From: Stackebrandtia albiflava
Lineage (GTDB): Bacteria > Actinomycetota > Actinomycetes > Mycobacteriales > Micromonosporaceae
Direction of reading: 5' to 3'
Length of the DNA: 64,000 nt
Assembly (NCBI RefSeq): GCF_007994225.1
Contig: NZ_VLLL01000005.1
Location: 1,473,142 to 1,537,141, forward strand
Both the position numbers and the translations under genes were made by a program. Each line of letters starts with the position of its first letter. Position 1 is the stretch's first letter. Shown here in pieces: positions 27,450 to 35,524 of the stretch. The notes beneath the pieces are model-generated. The model saw nothing but the letters and a program-made list of their open reading frames with translations. It searched no databases and was not told the origin of the DNA.

Positions 27450-27887
27450 ATGACGCGCCCCGGCGACGAGTTTCCTCCGCTCGACGTGACGTCGACGATG
27501 AACCTGGGTGCTTTGGATGAGGTCCTGGAGAACTCCGGACCGTCCGAGGACAACACCGCCAGGCTCGCCGACTCACTTCCTCCCGGCACCGCGCTGCTGC
27601 TGGTGCGTCGCGGCCCCAACGCGGGGGCCCGGTTCCTGCTGGACCTGGACGTGACCACCTCCGGCCGGCACCCCGACAGCGACATCTTCCTCGACGACGT
27701 CACGGTGTCCCGGCGGCACGCCGAGTTCCACCGTGAGGGCACCACGTTCACCGTCCGTGACGTCGGCAGCCTCAACGGCACCTACGTCAACCGTGAACGC
27801 GTGGAGACCGCGACCCTGGGCAACGGCGACGAGGTGCAGGTCGGGAAGTTCCGCCTGGTGTTCATCTCGGGGCCGCAGACCCGCTGA
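27450..27887 (+). CDS. garA: FHA-domain metabolic regulator (GarA/OdhI family)
   Basis: The 145-residue protein has an N-terminal tail with VTSTMNLGALDEVL, equivalent to the ETTSVF phospho-switch of GarA/OdhI, then an FHA domain (about 48-138) with phosphothreonine-binding residues in SGRHPDSDIFLDD, VSRRHAEF and SLNGTYVN. In relatives, Ser/Thr kinases such as PknB/PknG phosphorylate the tail; the unphosphorylated form inhibits 2-oxoglutarate dehydrogenase and regulates glutamate metabolism. The acceptor Thr pair is conserved in place although the flanking residues differ. Position after gcvH is as in Mycobacterium. An imperfect hairpin follows. Confidence 0.88.
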   Translation: MTRPGDEFPPLDVTSTMNLGALDEVLENSGPSEDNTARLADSLPPGTALLLVRRGPNAGARFLLDLDVTTSGRHPDSDIFLDDVTVSRRHAEFHREGTTFTVRDVGSLNGTYVNRERVETATLGNGDEVQVGKFRLVFISGPQTR

Positions 27888-27897
27888 CGTAGTGACA

Positions 27898-27926
27898 ACC
27901 CGCGCCGGTCGTCGGCCGGTGCGGGT
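27898..27926. terminator. Hairpin after garA
   Basis: Arms 27898-27908 and 27916-27926 pair over 11 bp with one G-T wobble and a 7-nt loop. It lies 11 bp after the garA stop and separates garA from the DUF151 gene, in the place where other actinobacteria carry a MerR-type gene. Confidence 0.55.
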
Positions 27927-27984
27927 ACGGTCGAGGTGACACGTTCGACCGAACGACCACGACGGTGGGGAAAAGGGCGAGACG

Positions 27985-28449
27985 GTGCACGAGCTGAGGG
28001 TGGTAGGAGTCCGGGTCGAGTTGCCCACCAATCAGCCGATCGTGCTGCTCAAAGAGGTCGACGGCGATCGTTTCCTGCCGATCTGGATCGGCGCGGTCGA
28101 GGCCACCGCCATCGCCTACGAGCAGCAGGGCATCACCCCTCCCCGGCCGTTGACCCACGACCTCATCCGGGACATCCTGGCCGCGGTGGGCGCCGAACTG
28201 GTCGCCGTGGAGATAAACGACATCCAGGACACCGTCTACTTCGCCGAACTGGTGTTCAAGGGTGACGTGCGGGTCTCGTCGCGCCCCTCGGACGCCATCG
28301 CGGTGGCGCTGCGCACCGGCACCCCCGTCAGGTGCACCCCCGAGGTCCTGGACGAGTCCGGCATCACGATGTCGGAGGCCGCCGACGACGAGGTGGAGAA
28401 GTTCAGGGAGTTCCTGGACAACGTCACGCCGGAGGACTTCGCGGAGTGA
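27985..28449 (+). CDS. Bifunctional nuclease family protein (DUF151)
   Basis: The 154-residue protein matches the bifunctional nuclease/DUF151 family: VGVRVELPTNQPIVLLKE near residue 6, LPIWIGAVEATAIAYEQQG near 32, RPLTHDLI near 55 and SSRPSDAIAVALRTG near 95. Plant homologues have RNase and DNase activity; bacterial substrates are unknown. It corresponds to Rv1829. The start is GTG at 27985 with a GGGGAAAAGGGCGAG leader, which contains a fair ribosome binding site. Confidence 0.87.
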   Translation: MHELRVVGVRVELPTNQPIVLLKEVDGDRFLPIWIGAVEATAIAYEQQGITPPRPLTHDLIRDILAAVGAELVAVEINDIQDTVYFAELVFKGDVRVSSRPSDAIAVALRTGTPVRCTPEVLDESGITMSEAADDEVEKFREFLDNVTPEDFAE

Positions 28450-28522
28450 CGCCCGCCGGCGGCGAGGCGCCGCCCGCGACGACAGGTGTGCTCACTGTGG
28501 CCAGAGGTGAGGAGGGCGGCCG

Positions 28523-29032
28523 ATGGTGCGGGACACGCCCGACGCCGACGTGGTCGGCTACCGAGGGCCCACGGCGTGCGCCGCTGCCGGAATCAGTTAC
28601 CGGCAGCTCGACTACTGGGCGCGCACCGGCCTGGTCACGCCCGGGATACGCGCCGCCGAGGGCTCCGGTACGCAACGCCTGTACTCGTTCCGCGACATCG
28701 TGGTGCTGAAGGTGGTCAAGCGTCTCCTGGACGCGGGTGTGTCGCTGCAGAACATCCGCAAGGCGATCGGTGTGCTGCGGGAGCGCGGCACCGAGGACCT
28801 CGCCGAGATCACCCTGATATCGGACGGCACGACGGTGTACGAGTGCCGGTCGCCCGAGGAGGTCGTCGACCTGTTGCGGGGCGGCCAGGGCGTCTTCGGC
28901 ATCGCCCTGGCCGGCGCGGTGCGTGAGATCGAGGGCTCGGTGACGGTGTTGCCGGGTGTGCCGGTGGAGCCGCCGGAGCCGGCCGCGGTGGACGAGCTGG
29001 CGCGGCGGCGGGCCCGCCGCGCGGCGGGCTGA
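28523..29032 (+). CDS. MerR family transcriptional regulator (Rv1830-like)
   Basis: The 169-residue regulator has a MerR helix-turn-helix (residues about 11-80; YRGPTACAAAGISYRQLDYWARTGLV, then RLYSFRDIVVLKVVKRLLDAG) and a conserved C-terminal domain with SDGTTVYECRSPEEVVDLLRGGQGVFGIA. This is the Rv1830 type rather than FtsR. In mycobacteria and corynebacteria FtsR is encoded between garA/odhI and DUF151; here that gene is absent. The ATG at 28523 follows GGAGGGCGGCC. The function of the family is not established, although essentiality has been reported for relatives. Confidence 0.85.
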   Translation: MVRDTPDADVVGYRGPTACAAAGISYRQLDYWARTGLVTPGIRAAEGSGTQRLYSFRDIVVLKVVKRLLDAGVSLQNIRKAIGVLRERGTEDLAEITLISDGTTVYECRSPEEVVDLLRGGQGVFGIALAGAVREIEGSVTVLPGVPVEPPEPAAVDELARRRARRAAG

Positions 29033-29098
29033 CCCGCCCCTGGCCGCCGACGGCGTGATCTTGTCCGGGTAGGCTTTGACCCGACACGCCGTAATCCC

Positions 29099-29275
29099 GC
29101 GCGGGAGAGTTCACACCAGGTGTGACGCCGAAGGAGCAACTCCTCCCCGGAACCTCTCAGGCAGCAAGGACCGCGCGGGTTGGCGACTCTGGAAAGCAGA
29201 CGGCATGTCCGTCTCACCGACGGGGCAAACCCGGATCGTTCGGGTGAAACTCTCAGGGCAGTAGACAGAGGGGGA
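29099..29275 (+). ncRNA. Tandem glycine riboswitch upstream of gcvP
   Basis: Two glycine aptamers lie head to tail. The first (about 29099-29178) has the core GCCGAAGGAGCAA and CTCTCAGGCAGCAAGGACC. The second (about 29184-29272) has GGCGACTCTGGAAAGCAGAC, an ACCGACGGGGCAA internal core and AACTCTCAGGGCAGTAGACAGAGG. The arrangement, core sequences and position in front of a glycine-cleavage gene fit the glycine riboswitch class, which turns on glycine breakdown when glycine is high. About 60 nt separate it from the gcvP start and would hold the expression platform. Confidence 0.92.
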
Positions 29276-29334
29276 GGGAGAAGCGTCGGCGGCGCGGAGC
29301 CTCCGGCGACCCCTGAAGGACCCTTGGAGTGCCA

Positions 29335-32166
29335 ATGAGTTCGCGGTCAGACGCCGTCGTCCCGTTCACGCGTCGCCACATCGGCCCCTCGCCCGAGCAG
29401 CAGCGGACGATGCTCGCCCAGGTCGGGTACGACAGCGCCCAGGCGTTGCTGGAGGCGGCGATCCCGGATTCGATCCGGTTGCACACGCCGCTGGACCTGC
29501 CGTCGGCGGTCACCGAGGAGGCCGCGCAGGCGGAGCTTCGCGCGATGGCGGCCGGCAACCGGGTCATGCGTCAGATGATCGGGTTGGGCTACTACGGCAC
29601 CCACACGCCCGCGGTCATCCGCCGCAACGTCCTGGAGAACCCGGCCTGGTACACCGCGTACACGCCGTACCAGCCCGAGATCAGCCAGGGACGCCTGGAG
29701 GCGTTGCTGAACTTCCAGACGATGGTGTCGGACCTGACGGGGCTGCCGGTGGCGGGCGCGTCCCTGCTGGACGAGGCGACCGCGGCGGCGGAGGCGATGA
29801 CGTTGGCGCGCCGGGCCGGCAAGTCGAAGTCCCCGGTGTTCGTGGTCGACTCCGACACGCTGCCCCAGACGTTGGCGGTGCTGCGGACCCGTGCCGAACC
29901 GTTGGGCATCTCGCTGGTCACCGTCGACGTGACCGCACCGGACCTGCCGGAGGAGTTCTTCGGGGCGTTGTTGTCCAACCCGTCGGCCGGTGGCGCGGTC
30001 CGCGACCACACGGCCCTGATCGAGGAGGCCCACCGCAGGGGCGCGCTGGTGGCCGTGGCGGTGGACCTGTTGTCGCTGCTGCTGGTGCGTTCGCCCGGCG
30101 ACATGGGCGCCGACATCGCCGTGGGTTCGGCGCAGCGGTTCGGGGTGCCGATGGGCTTCGGCGGTCCGCACGCCGGTTTCATGTCGGTGCGGTCGGGTCT
30201 GGAGCGGTCGCTGCCGGGCCGGCTGGTGGGGGTGTCGAAGGACGCGCAGGGCCGCCGGGCGTACCGGCTGGCACTTCAGACGCGCGAACAGCACATCCGG
30301 CGGGAACGCGCCACCAGCAACATCTGCACCGCCCAGGTGCTGTTGGCGGTGATGGCGTCGTGTTACGCGGTGTACCACGGCCCCGACGGGCTGCGGGGCA
30401 TCGCCTCGCGGGTACACGCCCAGGCGGCGCGGCTGGCGCGTGGTCTGCGCGCCGGTGGTGTGGAGCCCCTGCACGGCGACTTCTTCGACACCGTCACGGT
30501 GCGGGTGCCGGGCCGGGCGGAGTCGGTGGTGTCGGCGGCGGTGGCGTTGGGCGTGAACCTGCGGCTGGTCGACGCCGACCACGTCGCGGTGGCCTGTGAC
30601 GAGACCACGACGGAGTCGGACCTGTCGGCGGTGTGGCGGGCCTTCGGCGTGGAGTCGGTCCCGGTGCGGTCGGAGACCGGCTTCTCCGCCGGCCTGGCCC
30701 GCGCCGACGAGTACCTGACGCACCCGGTGTTCCACGAGCACCGCTCCGAGACCTCGATGCTGCGTTACCTGCGTCGTCTCGCCGACGTCGACTTCGCACT
30801 CGACCGCGGCATGATCCCGTTGGGTTCGTGCACGATGAAGCTGAACGCCGCCGCGGAGATGGAACCGGTGAGCTGGCCGCAGTTCGCGCACATCCACCCG
30901 TTCGCGCCCGCCGACCAGGTCCGGGGTTACGCCCGCCTGATCGCCGACCTGGAGGCGTGGCTGGCGGAGGTCACCGGTTACGACGCGGTGAGCCTGCAAC
31001 CGAACGCCGGTTCGCAGGGCGAGTTGGCGGGCCTGTTGGCGATCCGGGCGTACCTGGCGGCGACCGGCGCGGGAGACCGCGACGTGTGCCTGATCCCCTC
31101 CAGCGCCCACGGCACGAACGCGGCCTCGGCGGTCATGGCGGGGATGCGGGTCGTCGTGGTGGCGTGCGACGAGGAGGGCAACGTCGACCTGGACGACCTG
31201 GACGCCAAGATCGCGCAGCACGCCGACCGGTTGGCGGCGATCATGGTGACCTACCCGTCGACGCACGGCGTGTACGAATCCGAGATCACCCGGCTGTGCG
31301 CGAAGGTGCACGACGCCGGAGGTCAGGTCTATGTGGACGGCGCGAACCTCAACGCGCTGCTCGGGTTCGCCAAGCCGGGCCGTTTCGGGGCCGACGTGTC
31401 GCACCTGAACCTGCACAAGACGTTCTGCATCCCGCACGGCGGTGGTGGTCCGGGGATCGGCCCGGTCGCCGTCCGCTCGCACCTGGCCGAGTACCTGCCC
31501 TCCGACCCGCGGGTGGCCGACGCCCCGGTGGGTCCGGTGGCGGCCGCGCCGTACGGTTCGGCGGGGATCCTGCCGATCCCGTGGATGTACCTGCGCATGA
31601 TGGGTGGCAGGGGCCTGGCCGAGGCGACGGCGCAGGCGGTACTGGCCGCCAACTACGTGGCGTCCCGGTTGGCCGAGCACTACCCGGTGCTGTACAGCGG
31701 CAACAAGGGCCTGGTCGCGCACGAGTGCATCCTGGACCTGCGGGCGTTGACGAAGCGGTCGGGCGTGACGGTCGACGACGTCGCGAAACGGTTGATGGAC
31801 TACGGGTTCCACGCGCCGACGATGTCGTTCCCGGTGGCCGGGACCCTGATGGTCGAGCCGACCGAGAGCGAGGACCTGACCGAACTCGACCGGTTCTGCG
31901 ACGCCATGATCGCGATCCGCGGCGAGATCGACAAGGTCGCGGCGGGGGAGTGGCCGGTGGAGGACAGCCCGTTGCGCAACGCGCCGCACACCGCCGACGT
32001 GCTCGCCGCCGAGGACTGGTCCCACCCGTACTCGCGGCGGGAGGCGGTGTTCCCCGCCGGTGCGGCCGCGGCGAAGTACTGGCCGCCGGTGGGACGTATC
32101 GACGGTGCTTACGGAGACCGGAATCTGGCCTGCTCATGCCCCCCTCCGGAGGCTTTCGGCTCCTGA
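29335..32166 (+). CDS. gcvP: Glycine dehydrogenase (decarboxylating), P protein
   Basis: The 943-residue single-chain P protein decarboxylates glycine and passes the aminomethyl group to lipoyl-GcvH. N-terminal [11 protein letters not shown], the [21 protein letters not shown] segment near residue 123, [16 protein letters not shown] near 497 and the PLP-binding Lys695 in [16 protein letters not shown] are all present. The ATG at 29335 is preferred (TTGGAG 5 nt upstream); a GTG at 29329 would add two residues. It is controlled by the glycine riboswitch upstream. Confidence 0.95.
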   Translation: MSSRSDAVVPFTRRHIGPSPEQQRTMLAQVGYDSAQALLEAAIPDSIRLHTPLDLPSAVTEEAAQAELRAMAAGNRVMRQMIGLGYYGTHTPAVIRRNVLENPAWYTAYTPYQPEISQGRLEALLNFQTMVSDLTGLPVAGASLLDEATAAAEAMTLARRAGKSKSPVFVVDSDTLPQTLAVLRTRAEPLGISLVTVDVTAPDLPEEFFGALLSNPSAGGAVRDHTALIEEAHRRGALVAVAVDLLSLLLVRSPGDMGADIAVGSAQRFGVPMGFGGPHAGFMSVRSGLERSLPGRLVGVSKDAQGRRAYRLALQTREQHIRRERATSNICTAQVLLAVMASCYAVYHGPDGLRGIASRVHAQAARLARGLRAGGVEPLHGDFFDTVTVRVPGRAESVVSAAVALGVNLRLVDADHVAVACDETTTESDLSAVWRAFGVESVPVRSETGFSAGLARADEYLTHPVFHEHRSETSMLRYLRRLADVDFALDRGMIPLGSCTMKLNAAAEMEPVSWPQFAHIHPFAPADQVRGYARLIADLEAWLAEVTGYDAVSLQPNAGSQGELAGLLAIRAYLAATGAGDRDVCLIPSSAHGTNAASAVMAGMRVVVVACDEEGNVDLDDLDAKIAQHADRLAAIMVTYPSTHGVYESEITRLCAKVHDAGGQVYVDGANLNALLGFAKPGRFGADVSHLNLHKTFCIPHGGGGPGIGPVAVRSHLAEYLPSDPRVADAPVGPVAAAPYGSAGILPIPWMYLRMMGGRGLAEATAQAVLAANYVASRLAEHYPVLYSGNKGLVAHECILDLRALTKRSGVTVDDVAKRLMDYGFHAPTMSFPVAGTLMVEPTESEDLTELDRFCDAMIAIRGEIDKVAAGEWPVEDSPLRNAPHTADVLAAEDWSHPYSRREAVFPAGAAAAKYWPPVGRIDGAYGDRNLACSCPPPEAFGS

Positions 32167-32241
32167 AGGACAGGTGCGCCGAGGGCGCGGTGACGTGAGG
32201 CTAGACTAGGCCGGTCCCATACCATCCCAGGAGATATCCAC

Positions 32242-34071
32242 ATGGCACGCGGTCGCAGTCAACCGGGCGTAAAGACGCATCGGCGCGGCCGTCGTCGGCG
32301 AACCCGCCGCCGTTTCCCGGTGGCGCCGTGGATCGTGGTGACCACGATCGTGACCCTGGTGGCGTCGGGTCTGGTACTGGGTTACACCTGGCTGTTGGGT
32401 ACCGGGTGCAGCGGTGAACCGATCCGGGCGACCGTGGTGGCGGCTCCGGACGTGCGGGAGTCGTTGTCGGTGTTGGCGCGGCAGTGGGAGGGCGAGGAGC
32501 CGTCGCTGCGTGGCCAGTGCATCGCGGTGGACGTGCAGGAGAAGTCGTCGGCCGAGGTGGCGACGAAGCTGGCGACGACGTGGAACACCGTCACCGACGG
32601 CGCCAGGCCGCACGTGTGGATCCCCGACTCCAGTGTCTGGGTGCAGATGTTGGAGGCGGGGGAGACCGGCGCGTTGATGGTCCCCGACCAGACGCCGTAT
32701 CTGGCGACGAGTCCCACGGTGATCGCGATGCCGGTCCCGATGGCCGAGGCGATGGGCTGGTCCGCCGACGGTGGTGGGGATCTGGAGCTGACCTGGACGA
32801 GGTTGCTGGAGTTGGCCGAAGACGGCGACTGGTCGGACTTCGGTAACGAGGAGTGGGGCGGCATCACGCTGGGGTTGAGCAGTCCGCGTGACTCGACCGC
32901 CGGGATGCACGCCCTGTTGAGCCTCACCGACGTCGACGGCAACGGTGACGTGGTCGACGAGGAGTTGGCCAACGTGATCCGTCTGAAGCAGGCGCTGAGC
33001 CAGAATCCCGTCGACACCGACACCCTGCTCCGTGAGATGGCCGAGGTGCAGGAGGACGACCTCAACGGTTACGTGTCGGCGTTTCCCGCGTTGGAGCGGG
33101 ACGTGTGGCGTTTCAACAACTACATGAAGACGGGCACGAAGCTGGCGGCGGTGTATCCCTCCGACGGCAGCCTGGACGCCGATCACCCGATCGTGGTGTT
33201 GGAGAACGTGGAGTGGACCGATCAGGTCTACCAGGAGATCGGCAGGCAGTTCACCGAGTACATCACCGGTGAGGCCGGTGAGGCGGAGTTGCTCGGTGAG
33301 GGCTTCCGGGACGGTACCCGCCGCACCGGTGGCGAGACCCTCAACGACACCGAGGGTTTGACGCCGCAGATCGAGGAGTCGCAGCGGGGCCCGGTGCAGC
33401 CGTCGGCGGTGTCGAACGCGTTGGCGGCGTGGCAGGCGTTGAACCGGCCGGCGAACGTGCTGTTGGCCCTCGACACCTCGGAGTCGATGGGTGCGACGGT
33501 GTCGTACAAGGGTGAGGAGTTGGCGCGGTTGGAGGTCGTGCGTCGGGAGCTCATCGACGCGTTGGACCTCTTCGGGTCGCAGGCCAACATCGGTTTGTGG
33601 GATTATTCGACGGCGGTGCCGTATTCGGGGGAGAACGATTACACGCCGTTGGTGAATGTCGGTGAATTCGACGATGCGCAGAAGGCGCTCATCACCGATT
33701 CACTGCAACAGATGTCTCCCGGTGGTGGCAGCGCGTTGTTCGATACGGCCGCGGCCGCTTACGAGGCGTTGCAGAACGATTTCAACGAGGAGCCGGGCGC
33801 GGCCAATCTCGTGGTGATCATCTCCGACGGTGGTAACGAGGACGACAACGGTGGCCTGACCCTGGCGGATTTCGAGGCCCGGATCGACGAGTTGAGTCAG
33901 CGGGAGAGCCGTACCAAGCAGGTGTCGATCGTCACGATCGGTTTCGGTGGTGAGGTGGACGAGGAGGCGTTGCGGGGTGTCGCCGAGGCCAGCCGTGGCC
34001 TGTTCTTCCCCGCCGAATGGAACGACCAGCTCAAACCGCAGTTGTTGAACGCGCTGTTCAACGCGGTGTGA
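32242..34071 (+). CDS. Membrane-anchored extracellular substrate-binding-like plus VWA domain protein
   Basis: The 609-residue protein has an Arg-rich cytoplasmic start (MARGRSQPGVKTHRRGRRRR), a membrane helix at about 29-52, an extracellular domain like periplasmic solute-binding proteins (about 60-385; IRATVVAAPDVRESL and SSAEVATKL) and a von Willebrand factor A domain (about 405-600) with an intact metal-ion site DTSESMG near 413 and ISDGGNEDD near 530. A role as a wall-side adhesin, sensor or binding scaffold is possible. There is no ABC permease nearby, so uptake is unlikely. TAGACT at about 32202 may be its -10; GGAGATAT precedes the ATG. Confidence 0.78.
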   Translation: MARGRSQPGVKTHRRGRRRRTRRRFPVAPWIVVTTIVTLVASGLVLGYTWLLGTGCSGEPIRATVVAAPDVRESLSVLARQWEGEEPSLRGQCIAVDVQEKSSAEVATKLATTWNTVTDGARPHVWIPDSSVWVQMLEAGETGALMVPDQTPYLATSPTVIAMPVPMAEAMGWSADGGGDLELTWTRLLELAEDGDWSDFGNEEWGGITLGLSSPRDSTAGMHALLSLTDVDGNGDVVDEELANVIRLKQALSQNPVDTDTLLREMAEVQEDDLNGYVSAFPALERDVWRFNNYMKTGTKLAAVYPSDGSLDADHPIVVLENVEWTDQVYQEIGRQFTEYITGEAGEAELLGEGFRDGTRRTGGETLNDTEGLTPQIEESQRGPVQPSAVSNALAAWQALNRPANVLLALDTSESMGATVSYKGEELARLEVVRRELIDALDLFGSQANIGLWDYSTAVPYSGENDYTPLVNVGEFDDAQKALITDSLQQMSPGGGSALFDTAAAAYEALQNDFNEEPGAANLVVIISDGGNEDDNGGLTLADFEARIDELSQRESRTKQVSIVTIGFGGEVDEEALRGVAEASRGLFFPAEWNDQLKPQLLNALFNAV

Positions 34072-34098
34072 GCTGGTCGCGTCGGTGTTCGGCCGGTG

Positions 34099-34302
34099 TC
34101 AGGCGCTGGCGCCGACGTGCCGGGCGGGGCCGCGGTGCGGTGCGATGACCCGCCCGTCGGGCAGGAGTTCCCCGGTGTCGTCGAATACGACGACACCGTT
34201 GCACAGCAGGCTCCAGCCCTGTTCCGGGTGGGCGGCGACGACTCTGGCGGCCTCATGATCGCCGGCTTCCACGTCGGGACAGGGCGGTTGGTGTTGGCAC
34301 AT
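34099..34302 (-). CDS. DUF5999 small Cys-containing protein
   Basis: The 67-residue protein matches the actinobacterial DUF5999 family: MCQHQPPCPDVEAGDHEAARV at the start and HPEQGWSLLCNGVVVFDDTGELLPDG in the middle. The two N-terminal Cys and a His could bind metal, but no function is known. The ATG at 34302 is preceded by CGGGAGC, and this decides the start over longer open frames. It ends 28 bp from the convergent VWA gene. A perfect TGTGA-type inverted repeat lies 67-84 bp upstream and may be its operator. Confidence 0.8.
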   Translation of the reverse strand: MCQHQPPCPDVEAGDHEAARVVAAHPEQGWSLLCNGVVVFDDTGELLPDGRVIAPHRGPARHVGASA

Positions 34303-34368
34303 TATGTGCTCCCGTTTGTTGTTCTCGCGCTGTGTGTTTGTGGCGCGGGTGTTCTTCGCGCTGTGGCC

Positions 34369-34386
34369 GGTGTGATGTCTCACACC
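34369..34386. promoter_or_regulatory. Inverted repeat GGTGTGA-N4-TCACACC upstream of DUF5999 gene
   Basis: Two perfect 7-bp arms around TGTC, placed 67-84 bp before the DUF5999 start. The TGTGA/TCACA arms recall CRP-family sites, but the spacer is 4 rather than 6, so the binding protein is open. Confidence 0.45.
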
Positions 34387-34586
34387 TCCCATTGAGCCAC
34401 ATTACCGATGTCCGTCCACCATTGTCGTCTCGGTTTAGGCACGAAACCACTAGTCGCGGTGTGGTCACGCCTGGGTGACGGGGGATATCGGCCGAACGGT
34501 GGAACGGCCTTCACCGTTCGCCCGGGGCCGGGGATGGGCGTAACGGGTGATCGCTTTCACGCCCGACACCTTGCCTTTTCATTCAA

Positions 34587-34612
34587 GATATATCGCATCC
34601 GAGGCATTCACG
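34587..34612 (+). repeat. 26-bp motif, copy 2 (GATATATCGC...CGAGGCATT)
   Basis: Matches 18900-18925 at 23 of 26 positions. Here it lies in noncoding DNA, and the right half also forms GAGGC-N6-GCCTC with the following bases. Confidence 0.45.
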
Positions 34613-34682
34613 CCTCGACACCCGCGTGAACCCGACCCCCATACCCTCCCTCACCCTCCTGGAATATCGCCTGAAGGCCCCC

Positions 34683-35087
34683 TCAAGGGGTCGGGAACAG
34701 GTGTCCCGGTGGCCGGTGTTCGCCGGCCTTGATGTGGGAGTAGTCCCTGGCCTCGGCGACCAGTCCCAATGCGTCGAAGCGGATCACCGTGCAGCCACTG
34801 ATCGTCGACGGCCCTTCGGCGGTGGTCATGACCGCCCAGTACTCGACGGAGGCGGTGTCGCCGTCGACGACCGGCGTCGCGAAGCGGCAACGGGTGGGGG
34901 CGGTCTCCTCCGTGAAGCACTCGCGCAGGTAGTCCCGCAGTCCGTCCCGTCCCCGGTAGCGGCGGAACATCGACGCGTAATGGTCACCGTCGGCGCTCTG
35001 GAGTGCCGCTATCGCCTCGACGTCCTGGCGGGGCCACGCGGTCTGCCAGGTGTCGGCCCATCGCCGGGCGGCGGTCATCGTGTCCAT
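34683..35087 (-). CDS. SnoaL-like / NTF2-fold small protein
   Basis: The 134-residue protein has the SnoaL-like pattern: TAARRWADTWQTAWPRQDVEAIAAL at the start, ADGDHYASMFRRYRGRDGLRDYL near 32 and CRFATPVVDGDTASVEYWAVM near 67. Such proteins fold as a cone-shaped alpha+beta barrel and may be enzymes or binding proteins; no catalytic role can be fixed here. The ATG at 35087 has GGAGAC upstream. A TetR-like remnant and a strong palindrome lie just upstream, so TetR-type control may once have applied. Confidence 0.72.
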   Translation of the reverse strand: MDTMTAARRWADTWQTAWPRQDVEAIAALQSADGDHYASMFRRYRGRDGLRDYLRECFTEETAPTRCRFATPVVDGDTASVEYWAVMTTAEGPSTISGCTVIRFDALGLVAEARDYSHIKAGEHRPPGHLFPTP

Positions 35088-35250
35088 TGTGTCTCCATTC
35101 GGGTCGGCTTCCGGTTCCCGCCCGGTATACCCGGCGGGTGTGACATCACCCGCCCGACCGGGACGGACCGGAGCCGTTCTCGGACGGTGGGACGGCCCGC
35201 GGAGCGGAGCACGGCCGGCAGGGGACACTCCACTTCGGACTTGCTCGGCT

Positions 35251-35277
35251 CGTGTACACCACCTCGTGGAGTACACG
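35251..35277. promoter_or_regulatory. 27-nt nested palindrome upstream of SnoaL-like gene
   Basis: CGTGTAC (35251-35257) and GTACACG (35271-35277) are perfect arms, and inside them CCAC-CTC-GTGG is a second inverted repeat. It resembles operators of TetR-family repressors and lies 164-190 bp upstream of the SnoaL-like start, next to the TetR remnant. Confidence 0.5.
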
Positions 35278-35289
35278 TGGGGAGGGCCC

Positions 35290-35450
35290 GCCGGTCGGAG
35301 CGGACGGTCGTGCCGGCGGGTGGCCCGATCTCGACGGCCTTCTTGAACAGCGCGTCCTTCCCGTCGAAGTACCGGTACACCGGGGCGGGATCGGCTCCGG
35401 CTCCGGCGGCGATGTCGCGTACGGAGGCGCCGTCGTGTCCGGTGGCGGGA
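35290..35450 (-). pseudogene. Remnant of a TetR-family repressor (helix-turn-helix part only)
   Basis: On the minus strand one frame reads GASVRDIAAGAGADPAPVYR followed by YFDGKDALFKKAVEIG, the recognition helix region of TetR regulators. Before it there is no start codon or first helix, only unrelated Pro/Thr-rich codons, and after it the frame runs into sequence unlike a TetR ligand domain. It is therefore a decayed or truncated gene. The edges are approximate. Confidence 0.65.
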
Positions 35451-35524
35451 GTGCGACTCGGAGCGTGTGGCGTGGGTTGACCGAGGACGTGTTGGGACGT
35501 GCCGGTTTCGTCGTGTGACCCGGG

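Larger units (their letters stand above)
34303..34682. other. 380-bp intergenic region with two repeat motifs
   Basis: No gene is evident. It holds the inverted repeat at 34369-34386, relatively AT-rich stretches with GTTTAGGCACGAAACCACTA near 34433, and the second copy of the 26-bp motif at 34587-34612. The end of a convergent SnoaL-like gene borders it on the right. Confidence 0.55.

Noticed and set aside
29347-32025. Open frame of 892 codons on the minus strand opposite gcvP
   Set aside because: It is an antisense shadow of gcvP with no domain or ribosome binding site.
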